From: Ciona intestinalis
Taxonomy: Eukaryota; Chordata; Ascidiacea; Phlebobranchia; Cionidae
Reading direction: 5' to 3'
Length of the DNA: 64,000 nt
Assembly (NCBI RefSeq): GCF_000224145.3
Contig: NC_020166.2
Coordinates: forward strand, 3,642,948 to 3,706,947
In this document: piece after piece, positions 33,711 to 44,475 of the stretch
Numbering within the stretch: position 1 is the first letter of the stretch
Layout of the letters: the number at the start of each line of letters is the position of its first letter
Made by a program: the position numbers and the translations under genes
The notes under the pieces: generated by a model
The model's input: only the letters and a program-made list of their open reading frames with translations
Database searches by the model: none
What the model was told of the DNA's origin: nothing

Positions 33711-36700
33711 ATGGTGAAAACGAACTATCCAGATTCAGACAGTAAGTTGTTCGTGATGAAGAACATGAAGCTGAAGAAACGTGAAACTTCCAATGTAGTT
33801 CGACCGATTTCTACAAGTCGTTTGGAAAGACCAGCAAGCAGCGATTCGAATAGCAGTGATGTTAAAACAGTTGCATCGTGGAGGGAAATCATTAAACCTA
33901 GCGCATTTGTTAAGGAACTTAACCCTAAGTAAGTATATAATGTATAGCATTAATATGGTAGGGTGGAAGAAGATGGGATCACCTTTAGAACATAATATCC
34001 AAACACACTAATCGTGTTTTAAACAATTAACAACGGTTCAGGGAAGTTGTGAGAATATGGTTTTATAATTTTTTAAATGCATTTTTTTACTGCTAAATGG
34101 GAGAAGAAAATAGAGTTAAAAGATGTCCCATTTTCCCGAACCCTGGAGCGGGGGAGGACGGGACACATTTAGCACACAATATCAAGCAAAATATCACGAT
34201 CGTGTTTTAAACGATTAACAACTGTTTATGCGAGTCGCGAGGATACGGTTGTAGAATTCTTTGATTGTTCTTTGTTTACTACTAAATGGGACAAGAAATT
34301 AGAATGTCCCATCTTCCACCACTCTACTATATACGTTACTTATGTACTCTAGGAACCACATACATAGGCATATTTTTAGTATGCATGCTGCTCTTTTTTC
34401 AATACGGTATGCTGTGTGTTTTCATCTCAGCAATATATTATTGATCACCATTAACTTCGGTCATGAAATTATAAACCTGTTATCGTTGTTTAGATTTCTT
34501 TGCGTGGAGTGCAAGTACACGCTAGAGTTCCCGGTAGCGTTATCAAATTGCGAACATCATGCCTGCAGCCAGTGTGTGTCACGTCTCTGGAAGATATCGC
34601 GATCCTGCCCCTTAGATGGAAAAGTTATTGACAGAAATGAGGTAACACATGGTTATGTAAAACCAGTTATAACTAATATATAGTAGGGTGGGAGAAGATG
34701 GGACACATTTAGCGCAACCTCTAAATATCCTGATCGTGTTTTATACAATTAACAACGGTCTATGGGAGTCGTAAGGATACGGAATTATATTTATTTGAAT
34801 TGTCTTTGTTTGCTACCAAATATGACTAGTAAATAGAATGATGAGGCGACCCATCTTCCCCACCCTACTATAAAGTAGGTGGAGGAAGATGGGACACTTT
34901 TTAACTCTTCTTTCTCGCCCCATTTGGTAGTAAAAAAAGAACATTCAAGTAGTTATAAAACTATATCCTCATGACTCCCATTAACCGTTGTTAATTGTTA
35001 TCTGGATATTATGATCTAAAAGTGTCCTTTCTTCCCCCACCCTACTAAAAATAAAACTCTTTTAAAAGTTGTGGACACGGCAGCAACCAAATGAACATAT
35101 ATATGGACCTTAACCCTTATGCGCTTAAGAATGTACTACCCCAGGCATAAAGTGTGACTTATCTGCTGGATGATTTATTAAAATGATAATCTAAATATGT
35201 AGTAGAGTTGGGGAAGGCGGGACACATTCATTACATAATATTTAAATATCCCGATCGTGTAATAAACAATTCAACGGCTTATATGGGAGTCGTGAGAAAA
35301 CGGTTTTTATAATTCTTTGTATGTTCTTTGTTTACCACCAAATGGATGAGAAAATAGAATGAAAAGGTGTCCCATCTTCTCCAACCGTACTATATTGAAT
35401 TTGTCTAATTGGAATTCTACAATACAGGTTACGATTGACGAAAAACTACAAATCGAGCTCAACAACTTAAATATGGTGTGTCCTTATAAACACTGTGGTT
35501 GCCACTGGGAGGGAATGTTTTTTGACTTTAAGGTTTGAAATTAATATGAATAATTTATGCGACAGTATAAAGTATATTTATTTGAATAGAGCCACTACGA
35601 CGAGTGTTTGTACACCGAGGAAGTCTGTTCCAACGATTGTGGTTTCCGGTGCTCAAAACATCTAATGGATAATCACTTACAAATTGAATGTTCTAAAAGG
35701 CTGGTTGTTTGTGAATTCTGCGCTCTCCACCTGAAAGCAGAAAATGAAATTGAGCATTTAAAGTCTTGTATAAGATTTCCAGTCACCTGCCCGAAAAAAT
35801 GTGGAACGAAGGTAAGGTAGTTGCATATAAATTTTAGCTTATACTGATATACTTTTCTAGTCGGGTAAAAAATGAACAACGGCATCATCCTTCTCTTAAA
35901 ACCGATAAAAATACTATTATGTAAACAGTTTATAGTAGGGTAAGTGAAGACGGGACGTTTATAGCACATTGGATTCAAATACCCTGACCGTGTTTTAACC
36001 AATATAACAACAACGGCTAGCAATGGAAGTCGTGAGGACACGTTTTTTAATTCTTTGAATATTCGTTGTTACTGCTAAATAGAACGGGAAAATAGAATTT
36101 AAAGGCGTCCTATCTTCTCCCACTCTACTGTATACAATTACCTTTACATTATTTGTCTATACAGGAAATACCTCGCGAAGAACTGAATGCCCATTTGGAA
36201 CTTGATTGTCAGCTGGCCGACAAGGTTTGCCCATATGAGACAGTTGGGTGTACGTTTACGGTAAGACATTTATTTGTATTCCTATACCGCACAAGCGATT
36301 AACTTTCTCTTGTTCCAGTGTTCGCGTGAAAAGATGGCAACACACGTCGACGAATGCTTTCGTAAACACGTTTCTTTATTGTGCGATGGCTTTCGCAAAC
36401 AGGCAGAATTGCTCGGTTTACAAAAAAAACAGCTGTTCGAGCACAAACAGATACTTCATGATCACGGAAAGATGGTACGCAATGGGATATTTTCAAATAT
36501 GTATATATAGTTTATCGTGGGGAAAGGTGGGACACCTATTCATTCTACTTTCTCGTCACATTTAGAAGTAAACAGAAACATTCTAAAAATTAACCGTATC
36601 CCCATGACTCCTATGGACCGTTTTTAATTGTTTAAACACGGTCAGGACATTTGGATATCATGTGCTAAAGGTGTCCCATCTTACCTCACGTATATACAGG

Positions 36701-37617
36701 TAGCGGCTGTTAATTAAATATTGGTTACTTTGTTTAGATTACAAAAGTTGGCAGAGAATTCGATTCTCAACTTCTTTGGAAGATAAGCGAATGGAGCAGC
36801 AAGAAAATAGAAGCAGAGGCAGGTAAACGAACTGTTCTGCAGAGTCCACTATTTTACTCGGCACGTTTCCAATATAAACTGGCCGTGCTGCTTTTGCCGA
36901 ACGGAGATGGAAAAGGTAACGTCTTTTTAATTTTTCTTAATTTTGGTTTAGTGTATAGCTTATGCCTACAACTGTTAGCAAAGGGGACACACCTATCTAT
37001 ATATGTACGACTCTGCAAGGGAGAATATGATGCATTGCTATCCTGGCCCTACCGTCTACCGATTGAGATCAGCCTAATTGACCAGAGTCAAGACCCAAGA
37101 GCAAGAATTAACCACACGTACAGTTTAAGGCCAAACCCGTGCAAGGTAAAGTTTTGATGTCTCAGCCTACTAAACATATTTGGCAGCTTTATAACGTTCC
37201 CGATTAAATACTAGTTACTATCATAATATATACTAAGGTGGGGGAAAATAGAGCAGGTTTTTAACTTTTCATTCTATTTTATTGTCCCCTTTGGTAATAA
37301 ACAAAGAACATTAAAAGAATTATAAAACCGTATCCTCACGACTCCCGTAGACCGTTGTTACTTCTTTATAAAACGATCAGGATTTTCGGATAATATGTGC
37401 TGCTAAAGCTGTTCCATCTTCTCCCACTCTACTCTATTTGCATCCAGTTATTTTACATTGACAGGAAAACAAACCTTTTCTTGGTCGACCAACTTCCGAA
37501 TCGAACCCAAGCTTTGGTTCTCAGACGTTCATGCCACTGGACACCCTTAACACACGTGACTATATCAGAGATGACGCAATATTTATTCGGGTTTCCGTGT
37601 TACATGATGAAACTTAA
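33711..37617 (+). CDS. TRAF-family adaptor / E3 ligase, TRAF4-like
   Basis: A TNF-receptor-associated factor, a cytoplasmic signalling adaptor. Nine exons: 33711-33928, 34494-34641, 35428-35532, 35590-35811, 36165-36260, 36319-36474, 36738-36915, 36979-37145, 37465-37617. All are in phase, giving about 480 residues. A serine-rich basic N-terminus precedes a RING finger of TRAF type (C-V-E-C, C-E-H-H-A-C-S-Q-C, C-P-L-D; the last ligand is Asp, as in TRAFs). Next come several TRAF zinc fingers with repeated C/H pairs, a short helical stretch and a C-terminal MATH domain (LLWKISEW, NGDGKAKGTHLSIYV, DYIRDDAIFIRVSV). TRAF4 (470 residues) is closest: similar length, short coiled coil, and the Y-V-R-D-D-A-V-F-I-R type ending. 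Acceptor 36979 rather than 36984 is set by phase and by the conserved G-K-G-T-H-L-S motif. Confidence 0.92.
33957..34143 (+). mobile_element. MITE copy 18
   Basis: Forward copy in TRAF intron 1, joined end to end with the next copy. Confidence 0.82.
34144..34333 (+). mobile_element. MITE copy 19
   Basis: Forward copy in TRAF intron 1, tandem with the previous one, with ends tggagcgggggaggacggg and ttccaccactctactata. Confidence 0.82.
34678..34873 (+). mobile_element. MITE copy 20
   Basis: Forward copy in TRAF intron 2, sharing its terminal TA with the inverted copy that follows. Confidence 0.87.
34872..35047 (-). mobile_element. MITE copy 21
   Basis: Reverse copy directly abutting copy 20, so the two form a ~370 bp inverted pair in TRAF intron 2. 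Confidence 0.85.
35199..35396 (+). mobile_element. MITE copy 22
   Basis: Third copy in TRAF intron 2, forward, with ends gtagagttggggaaggcggg and cttctccaaccgtactata. Confidence 0.85.
35931..36133 (+). mobile_element. MITE copy 23
   Basis: Forward copy making up most of the intron 35812-36164 of the TRAF gene. Confidence 0.85.
36506..36696 (-). mobile_element. MITE copy 24
   Basis: Reverse copy filling about 190 of the 263 bp of TRAF intron 36475-36737. Its ends are diverged (tatcgtggggaaaggtggg; ccatcttacctcacgtata). Confidence 0.82.
37230..37436 (-). mobile_element. MITE copy 25
   Basis: Reverse copy in the last TRAF intron, ending about 28 bp from the final acceptor. Confidence 0.82.
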
Positions 37618-37758
37618 ATTGAATAATTCATCATTCTGAATTAATACAAACACAAGATGTACAGCATGTAGCGCACACAAGTACAATCAATTAAAAGTAT
37701 TATACCGAACGATTATTTTCTGGTGTATTGCAGAAGTTAAACATATATATATATATAT

Positions 37759-37916
37759 ATAGTAGGGTGGGGAAGACAGTACAGTTTTTAATTCTATTTT
37801 TCTATTTGATAGTAAACAAAGAATATTTAAAGGATTATAAAACCGTATCCTCACGACTTTCATAGACCTTTGTTTATTGTTCAAAACGATGTCTCACCTA
37901 TCCCCAACCTACTATA
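37759..37916 (-). mobile_element. MITE copy 26, internally deleted
   Basis: Reverse copy of ~160 bp between the convergent TRAF gene and gene A, preceded by an (AT)n run. It lacks part of the segment before the second terminal repeat. Confidence 0.82.
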
Positions 37917-38021
37917 CCACTTCCGGAAGATATATTTTATATGCAATCAATAATTGCATGTAGCCAAAAAAGGAATACAATTTATTTGTCATAGAATAAT
38001 AAACGCTTCGTATTAAAAAGT

Positions 38022-40334
38022 TTATGAAGCCGATCTTTTTGCTATTCTCAATCGAAGTGACGTCAAGCTTCGTTCCGTCATTGTTATCGACCTTTGCTTT
38101 TCGCTCGGGCTATCCCAGTCTGTCGCCATGTTTTCGCTTTCCAGAGCTTTAACATACGTCTCCTCTGCTTCATACAGTCTCCCTTCACTTACCAAGCAAG
38201 TGCCAAGATTTTGTAGGCAAACTCCGTACAAGTTCTGTAACTTTGCATGTACACCGAGTTTTTCTTCAAACAAGTCGACAGAAAGTTTGAACTTCCCCAA
38301 TGCCTCGTTCTCTTTGTCCACGTCGGTAAGTGCGCACCCCAAATAAAAGCAAGCCATGCATTGAGATATCATGGTTGCTTGGCTATGCATTCTTGTTTCT
38401 TGAATGCGGAAAATTGCATCATATACATCATGCATAGATTTTAAAATACTTGGACTGTTTTTTACACCGAGACGTCTTAAATCAACCAAACACTTCATAA
38501 GGCTGGCATAAACTGTAGTTGTGTCGTTCACTCGTTGGTACAGCCAAGCAGCGCACTTCAAAATATGCATTGCTTTTTTCATTTGTCCGCACTCTCGATA
38601 CCTTTTAGCAATTTCACGCACAGAATCTCCCAGTTGCTCACATCGACTGGAACTTGGCTCTCCTCGCTTAAGGCTTTCGATTCCATCGGAAATGTAACTT
38701 GCACTTTCTCTTACACGACCCACTTGCATCAAGCAAAGGCCGATTTTAAGCTGAAGAACTCCGCGATCTTTTTCATCCATGTCGACCCTGTCCATATCCT
38801 TAAGAAGAACTGGAAGAGCTTCCTTGTATTGTTTATTGTTCCAACACAATTCTTTGTCGTCTGCATATTACAAAACCTTAAAATATGAATAATAGAGTGG
38901 GGGACAATATTGCCCAACATTCCAAACTTTTGGGGAGATAGCACGATTTAGTACTACGATATAGTATAGTGGGGGAAGACAGGACACCGGCACATATTTC
39001 CCAGTATTTTTAAAAATCAAAATATATGGCGGTTTTGGAGTGATGCCACGAATTAGTATACTAAACTATCATATCTTCATTACTTGACAGTAATTCAAAG
39101 AAATTGGTTATAAAATATAAGGAGTTATATTTAACGATTCGCACACCATAGTTGTAATTTTACCAGTTAGAAAACAAACACGGTAAGACGAGACAGTTAA
39201 AAATCATTGTTAATTTTAATTATAGAATACCCAAATAAAACTGTATAACGTTTGCTTTTGTCTACCATCAAATGGGGCACAATGAGCAGAAAAAGTCCCG
39301 TCTTCCCCCACCCTAACATATACTTACCGTCATCAATTCCTTTCATAAAATCTTCAAAGTTTTCGAATAAGTCAAAGAAGTGAACCCTTTCAGATTCGGT
39401 CGGTGCGTCAACCCTTGTCTCATCTTTCTCTGTGTTTTCAGTTGCATGTTTTACACTGGTGGCTGATGGTGGTTCATCATGTTTAGAAACTGGTGGTGCG
39501 TCAGGTTTAGAAGTTTCTGTTGCTATAAAAATTGAAATCAGTAAAGAATGTAGTTTTGTATAAACCATTTTTTTTGATTACCTGTTTTTTTGCTGACATA
39601 AGTACTGTTTGGGTTGTTGTTCTTGTTTCGTTTTCTGATTTCATTGTAGCTATCTAATGAGAATCTAGAAACAAAACTATAGTTGGGTGGGGGAAGACGA
39701 GACACCTTAACTACACAATATCCAAGTATCCTGAATCTGATCGTGTTTTAAACAATTAACAACGGTTTATGGGAGTCGTGGGGATATAGTTTTATAACTA
39801 TTTGAATGTTCTTTGTTTAATAAACGGGACGAGAAATACAGTTAAAAGGTGTCCTATCTCCCCCCACCCTACTGTATAACACAATAGTTGAAATATCTAC
39901 CTGCATAAAAATATTTCTTACCCTTCTGCTGTACACTTGATGTTGATGCTGTCGGGATTTATTAATTCACCTTCGAGCCCTTTTACTAATCTTTGAAGTT
40001 CTGCCTGCAGACCGCTGTCAACACCACCACTGATTACGTCATTATGAAATGCCTCGTCGTTTGTGACGTCACATACCAAAACTCCCGCGTTGTCGCGAAA
40101 ATTCGAGGTTTCAATTTTGGGATAGTTTTTGATAAGAGCATTGCAAACTGCTGCAGAAATAGCTGCCTTTTTAAGGAAGGTAAAAAGCAGGGTTGGGGGG
40201 ACGCTTTTTAAAAGTGAGGTCGATATTTCCACTTTTTCCGAGCGCCATGTTACATTTCGTTTGATTTCGAAGAACTTGCTGCCTTTGTTATCACTTTCAA
40301 CAGTAACCTTGAGTTTCATTTTCGTTTGCCACAT
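38022..40334 (-). CDS. Unrecognised four-exon gene A: novel N-terminal domain, linker, TPR-like C-terminus
   Basis: I do not recognise this family. Exons 39922-40334, 39582-39664, 39328-39522 and 38022-38860 (phases 2, 1, 1) give about 510 residues. Exon 1 encodes a ~135-residue domain starting MKLKVTVES, with N-V-T-W-R-S-E-K, L-L-K-S-V-P and V-C-D-V-T-N-D-E-A-F. Exons 2 and 3 are a hydrophilic K/N-rich then P/S/T/E-rich linker ending H-F-F-D-L-F-E-N-F-E-D-F. Exon 4 encodes a ~280-residue helical region with TPR-like periodicity (RGVLQLKIGLCLMQVGR, YEAEETYVKALES). The protein has no signal peptide or membrane segment, so it is probably cytosolic. It is paralogous to the divergently transcribed gene at 41142-43610. 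Start could be Met at 40334 or 40319; the latter aligns with the paralogue. Confidence 0.85.
38962..39320 (+). mobile_element. Long MITE derivative (~360 bp)
   Basis: The terminal repeats (atagtatagtgggggaagac; cttcccccaccctaacata) are those of the MITE, but the interior is longer and mostly unlike the standard core. It fills intron 3 of gene A. Confidence 0.65.
39678..39877 (+). mobile_element. MITE copy 27
   Basis: Forward copy filling most of intron 1 of gene A, with ends atagttgggtgggggaagac and atctccccccaccctact. Confidence 0.87.
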
Positions 40335-41141
40335 TCATGTATTATAATATTGTAAGAACCTGAGACATAAACACATCAATATCATGAAGTTACCAATAAC
40401 ACCGTAGCCTTTATATTCATAATATGGATAAGTTACATACACATTGCTGCGTATATCAAGTCCTCTACAGCGACAGTGGCTGTAAACAGACTATTAAAGT
40501 ACCACTGTTAGTGCCTTACAGCCAAAGCTCAGTTTTCATTACCTTCTCTTCACAATATTTAAACTTTAAAACAATATCAAAAACTCCAAATATTCACTGT
40601 GTAGAACTGTCTAATTCCATTCAAAACTTTGACGTAGAAACTAAACGGAACCAAAGCTCAAAGCTCAAGCTGTAACTCTAAAGCGCAAACCTAACTATTG
40701 TGCTGGTAAATACAGTCTGTGTTGACGCCAATGTACAGAACGGTGGTAAAATAAACGGGACTTCCCCCGGTTATCGCTTCGTTTGTCTGTGCTGCCTTGT
40801 TTGCCTGCCTGTTCACAGTGCTACTCAGACAGAATAGTTTAGTAAGTTTTTCAGTCATTTTAAACTCGGAATACAAGTTTCGCTGATTTAGGAATTATTG
40901 TCTAACAGCAGCAGAAATAGCTTTGTTCAACAGTGGTAAAATCGATTTATGTTTGTTCTTACATGACGTCACCGCGGGATTCCCCTTTTGGCACACCACC
41001 GCGGCAAACATTCGGTGATTTCCCATTATTTTTCCCGACGTTTTCCTAGTTCGGACTATGTTTCAAAGGCATTTAGGCGTGCAGGTACATTTAGAAAAAG
41101 TGTAAATAATATATTTTTGTTCAGATTCGTATAGCTTCAGA
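40335..41141. promoter_or_regulatory. Probable shared bidirectional promoter of the paralogue pair
   Basis: The 807 bp between the divergent start codons of genes A and B contains no exon or MITE that I can see. A perfect CRE palindrome, TGACGTCA, lies at 40964-40971, followed by a GC-rich stretch (caccgcgggattcccc). Shared promoter use is inferred from the head-to-head arrangement. Confidence 0.4.
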
Positions 41142-43610
41142 ATGAAACTGAAAGTTGGGTTTACTTGCGAGAACAAGGCAAATAAGTTCTTTACCGTGAA
41201 GGAACAAATATCATGGAGAGCTGAAAAGAAAGCTGTTTGTACCGATCTATTAAATAGTGTTCCGCAGCCACTTTTGTCATCTGTTCTAAGCAAAGGGGGC
41301 ATTTCTACTGCCATATGCCAAGCCCTACTGATCATCAAGCCTTCGATTAAGGTAACAAACTTTCAGAGTGACAACGGTGACGTTGTTTGTGACGTCACTG
41401 ATGACGAGTCTTTCCGTAATGACGTCATTCAAGGAAAAACAGCAAAAACGCTGCAATTACAGTTAAGATCATTTCGAAGAGTTTATCGGGATAAAGTATT
41501 CAAACAATTGACACGGATCACAGTCAAATGCACCATTGAAAGGTAAATAACTCTCAAGTACGTTTATTCTATAGTTTTTGTATTTAAATGTTACATTTTG
41601 GTATAAAGTAAACCTGGTTTTTGCTTTAGACGTAAAATTGCTGTGTTTCACTCAAACGAAATTAATTTTGGTATAATGTTATGTAAAATAACGCATTATA
41701 AACAGGTCGGTTACCAGCAAGTTCTCTCAATCCTCTTGGAATGATGAAATTTATGAAAATAGAAAGAAAGAACGAAACACCACCAAACAGGAAAAAGTGG
41801 AAGGTTCACGCTATTCCTTACATAACTTTTAAATTATAAGCACAGAAAACAACGCATGCAATTGCGGAATATCTTAATGTGCAGTACTGTGGAGTACCGT
41901 TTGAGCGCCTAAATACCTTATTCATTTTTTTCGTAATCATGTTTTAAACAATTGATAACACATGTATTGTTATTCACCCACAAGTAACATATTTGGAACT
42001 CGTAAGTTGGCACGAGATGTATGAAACATAACACCCCTGCTATATAACGACTGTTGTTTTTCGGTTACGCGAGGATAAAATAAGTTACATTCCATCGTAT
42101 ATTCTGTACCGATTCTTCGTTTACTACCAACTGGGACGATGAAGACATTAAAAACCTATTCCATCTTACCCCACCCTACACCATAACATGATTTATCTTT
42201 TTCTCGATTTCACTAATTAAAAAGTTGCTTACTTAGTAACTCGTAAGCCGACTGTCGTTTTCTGGCCAGGCGAGGATAAAATAAGTTACATTCATTCAAT
42301 TTAGATGATCCAATTCGAACCAGCAAAGCTCCACCCAAGCCGACCAAGCAATCCCATAACAGCAGAGACAAACCAGCACCTTCATCTGAAACGTCACCTC
42401 CTTCTAGAGAAAAGGTTCCACCACCAAAACCTCATTCTTCCAAGTCAAAGACACCACCGAAGAGTGGGAAAAGACCCGAAGACTTGTTTGACCTTTTTTC
42501 GCAATTCAGCGATATGCTTGGACAAACCAAGGAAGGTAAAACAAACGATGCCCTAAATGTATATAATAAGGTGGAAGATGGGCCCTTTTGTTCTATTTTC
42601 TCGTTCCATTTAGTAGTAACAAAGAATATTTATTTTTTTAAAACCGTATTCTTACGACTTCCATAGACCGTTGGCAATTGTCTAAAACACAATTAGGATA
42701 CTTTAATATTGTTTGCTAAAGGTGTCCCCTCTTCCCCGATACTATAATGTTATTTTGTAGTCGCGTATTTCTATGCTTTACAATTTTAGACGACAAGGGC
42801 GATTTTTGGAAGAGGAAAAAGTACACCGAAGCTCTGCCTCAGCTTATGAAAGAATTAGAAGATACCAGCAAAGATTTAAAAGATCGAGGTGTTCTTCATT
42901 TAAAGATTGGACTTTGTTTGACCCAAGTTGGACGAGCAAGAGAAAGCGGAAATTACATCTCTGACGGGTTGGCAATGATTAAACGGGAAGATACTGATCC
43001 GGGAAGATGCGAGGAGCTTGGTAATGCAATAAAAGATGTGGCGGAGCGATTTAGCGATTGTGGTCAAGTGAGAAAGGCTATTATAATTATAAAACTTGCT
43101 GCTTCAATGTATAAAAAAGTAGAAGAATTGCGGCATGCCTACAATGGTTTAATGGAATGTAATTGTCTATTGATTGGAATGAAAGGTGCGGATAAAAGTA
43201 TAATAATAAAACTAGCTGAAGAAATACATCAAACCATTTTTAAACTTGGTGAAAATAAGAAAAATCCTTCAACCGTGATGGTTCGTTGCACAAGTTGCTT
43301 CAACATGGCGACGCTGTATTTTGGAGACCGCGCGAAAGAAGTTGAAATGTACAGAAAGGCCATCGAAATGTACGAAGAGGAATCCGGTTCAGATGCAAAG
43401 TTTTTCAGTTTATATGGAATGTGTCTCAATCGGCTTGGGTACTTACTTCAGATGGAAGGAAAAGTATTTGAAGCCGAAGAAGTTCTCACCAACTCACTAC
43501 TGAGCATGAAGTTGGCTAATGATTGGAAGAACGAAGCTAATAGGCAAAAGTTAATTGATACGACCGAAAGAACATTAGAGAAACTAAGATTTGAACTTAG
43601 TACGATATGA
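41142..43610 (+). CDS. Unrecognised four-exon gene B, inverted paralogue of gene A
   Basis: Exons 41142-41542, 41706-41803, 42305-42535 and 42790-43610, with the same phases (2, 1, 1) as gene A. The protein of about 515 residues starts MKLKVGFTCENK. The N-terminal domain shares with gene A the patterns F-x-x-K-x-x-x-x-W-R-x-E-K, L-L-x-S-V-P, V-C-D-V-T-x-D-E-x-F and a final I-x-x-K-C-T. The linker has diverged to a proline/lysine-rich stretch (PPKPTKQS, VPPPKPHSSKSK) but ends in the conserved D-L-F-D-L-F-S-Q-F. The exon 4 helical region is the best conserved (RGVLHLKIGLCLTQVGRARE, YISDG, FEAEEVLTNSL). TPR-like repeats suggest a protein-protein interaction scaffold (inference). No catalytic motif is seen. 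Confidence 0.86.
41881..42183 (+). mobile_element. Diverged MITE interrupted by a SINE fragment
   Basis: Starts gcagtactgtggagtacc and ends ccatcttaccccaccctaca. The core is split by about 130 bp of SINE sequence (cgtaagttggcacgagatgt to gaggataaaataagttacat). It lies in intron 2 of gene B. Confidence 0.6.
42225..42304 (+). mobile_element. SINE 3' end leading into an exon of gene B
   Basis: The typical SINE tail aggataaaataagttacatt then cattcaatttag runs straight into the acceptor of exon 42305-42535. Confidence 0.6.
42563..42747 (-). mobile_element. MITE copy 28
   Basis: Reverse copy in intron 3 of gene B, the same intron that holds the long derivative in gene A. Confidence 0.82.
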
Positions 43611-43734
43611 ACAACAGACATACCCACCAAAGCTAATATTATTAACCGTCTACCGCAATATACGCTTGTATATCATTCACAGATAACAACATGCTGTATA
43701 TTTCTAATTTAAATGTGAATTCATTTAGTGATAA

Positions 43735-43929
43735 TATACAGTAGGGGGAGACGGGACACCTTAGCGCATATTATGTATATATCCTGATCGTGTTTTAAAC
43801 AATTAACTACGGTAATATGGGAGTCGTGAGGACGCTATTTTATAATTCTTTGAATGTTGTTTGTTTACTACCAAATGGGACGGGAAAATAGAATGAAAAG
43901 CAGTCCCATTTTCCCCCAACCTTCTTTAT
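43735..43929 (+). mobile_element. MITE copy 29
   Basis: Forward copy ~125 bp downstream of the stop codon of gene B. Confidence 0.87.
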
Positions 43930-44475
43930 CATTTTAAAAGTACGTAATTATATTGCAAAATAAACAGTACATTGTATACTATAGAGAGTATATTCCTATT
44001 TCACGCAAATGGCTAAATGAGAATCATTCACGATCACACTAAATATGACGCTTTACCGAACCGCCACAAGTAAAGGAACGCGCGTTGATGCTTTCAACAA
44101 ATATATTTGCCTTTTAGGGCCTGTTATACTTTATACGTTTATGCACCAAAACATTAAGTGAAAGTTATGTGATAATAGTTAGTGGCTGTTGCATTCCAAG
44201 TGAACGTTCTATGGAAGACGTCATTTCCGGAACGAACATGTGCTCGTTTGTTTACTGGGTTCACAGTTTGAGTGACACCAATGCAGAAAGTGATTAGAAT
44301 TAATTGTAAATTATATAATCCTCTCACATGGTGCAGCATAGGCTTACGGTCGAAAGGATCCTGTCGAAAAGAAACCGAATACAAAGATTGGCGTCTCGCA
44401 CTCACCCTTTTATCTGGATTTCTAATATCACTTTAAACTATTATTTATTAATTAACTCACGAAGAATTCTTCCAG

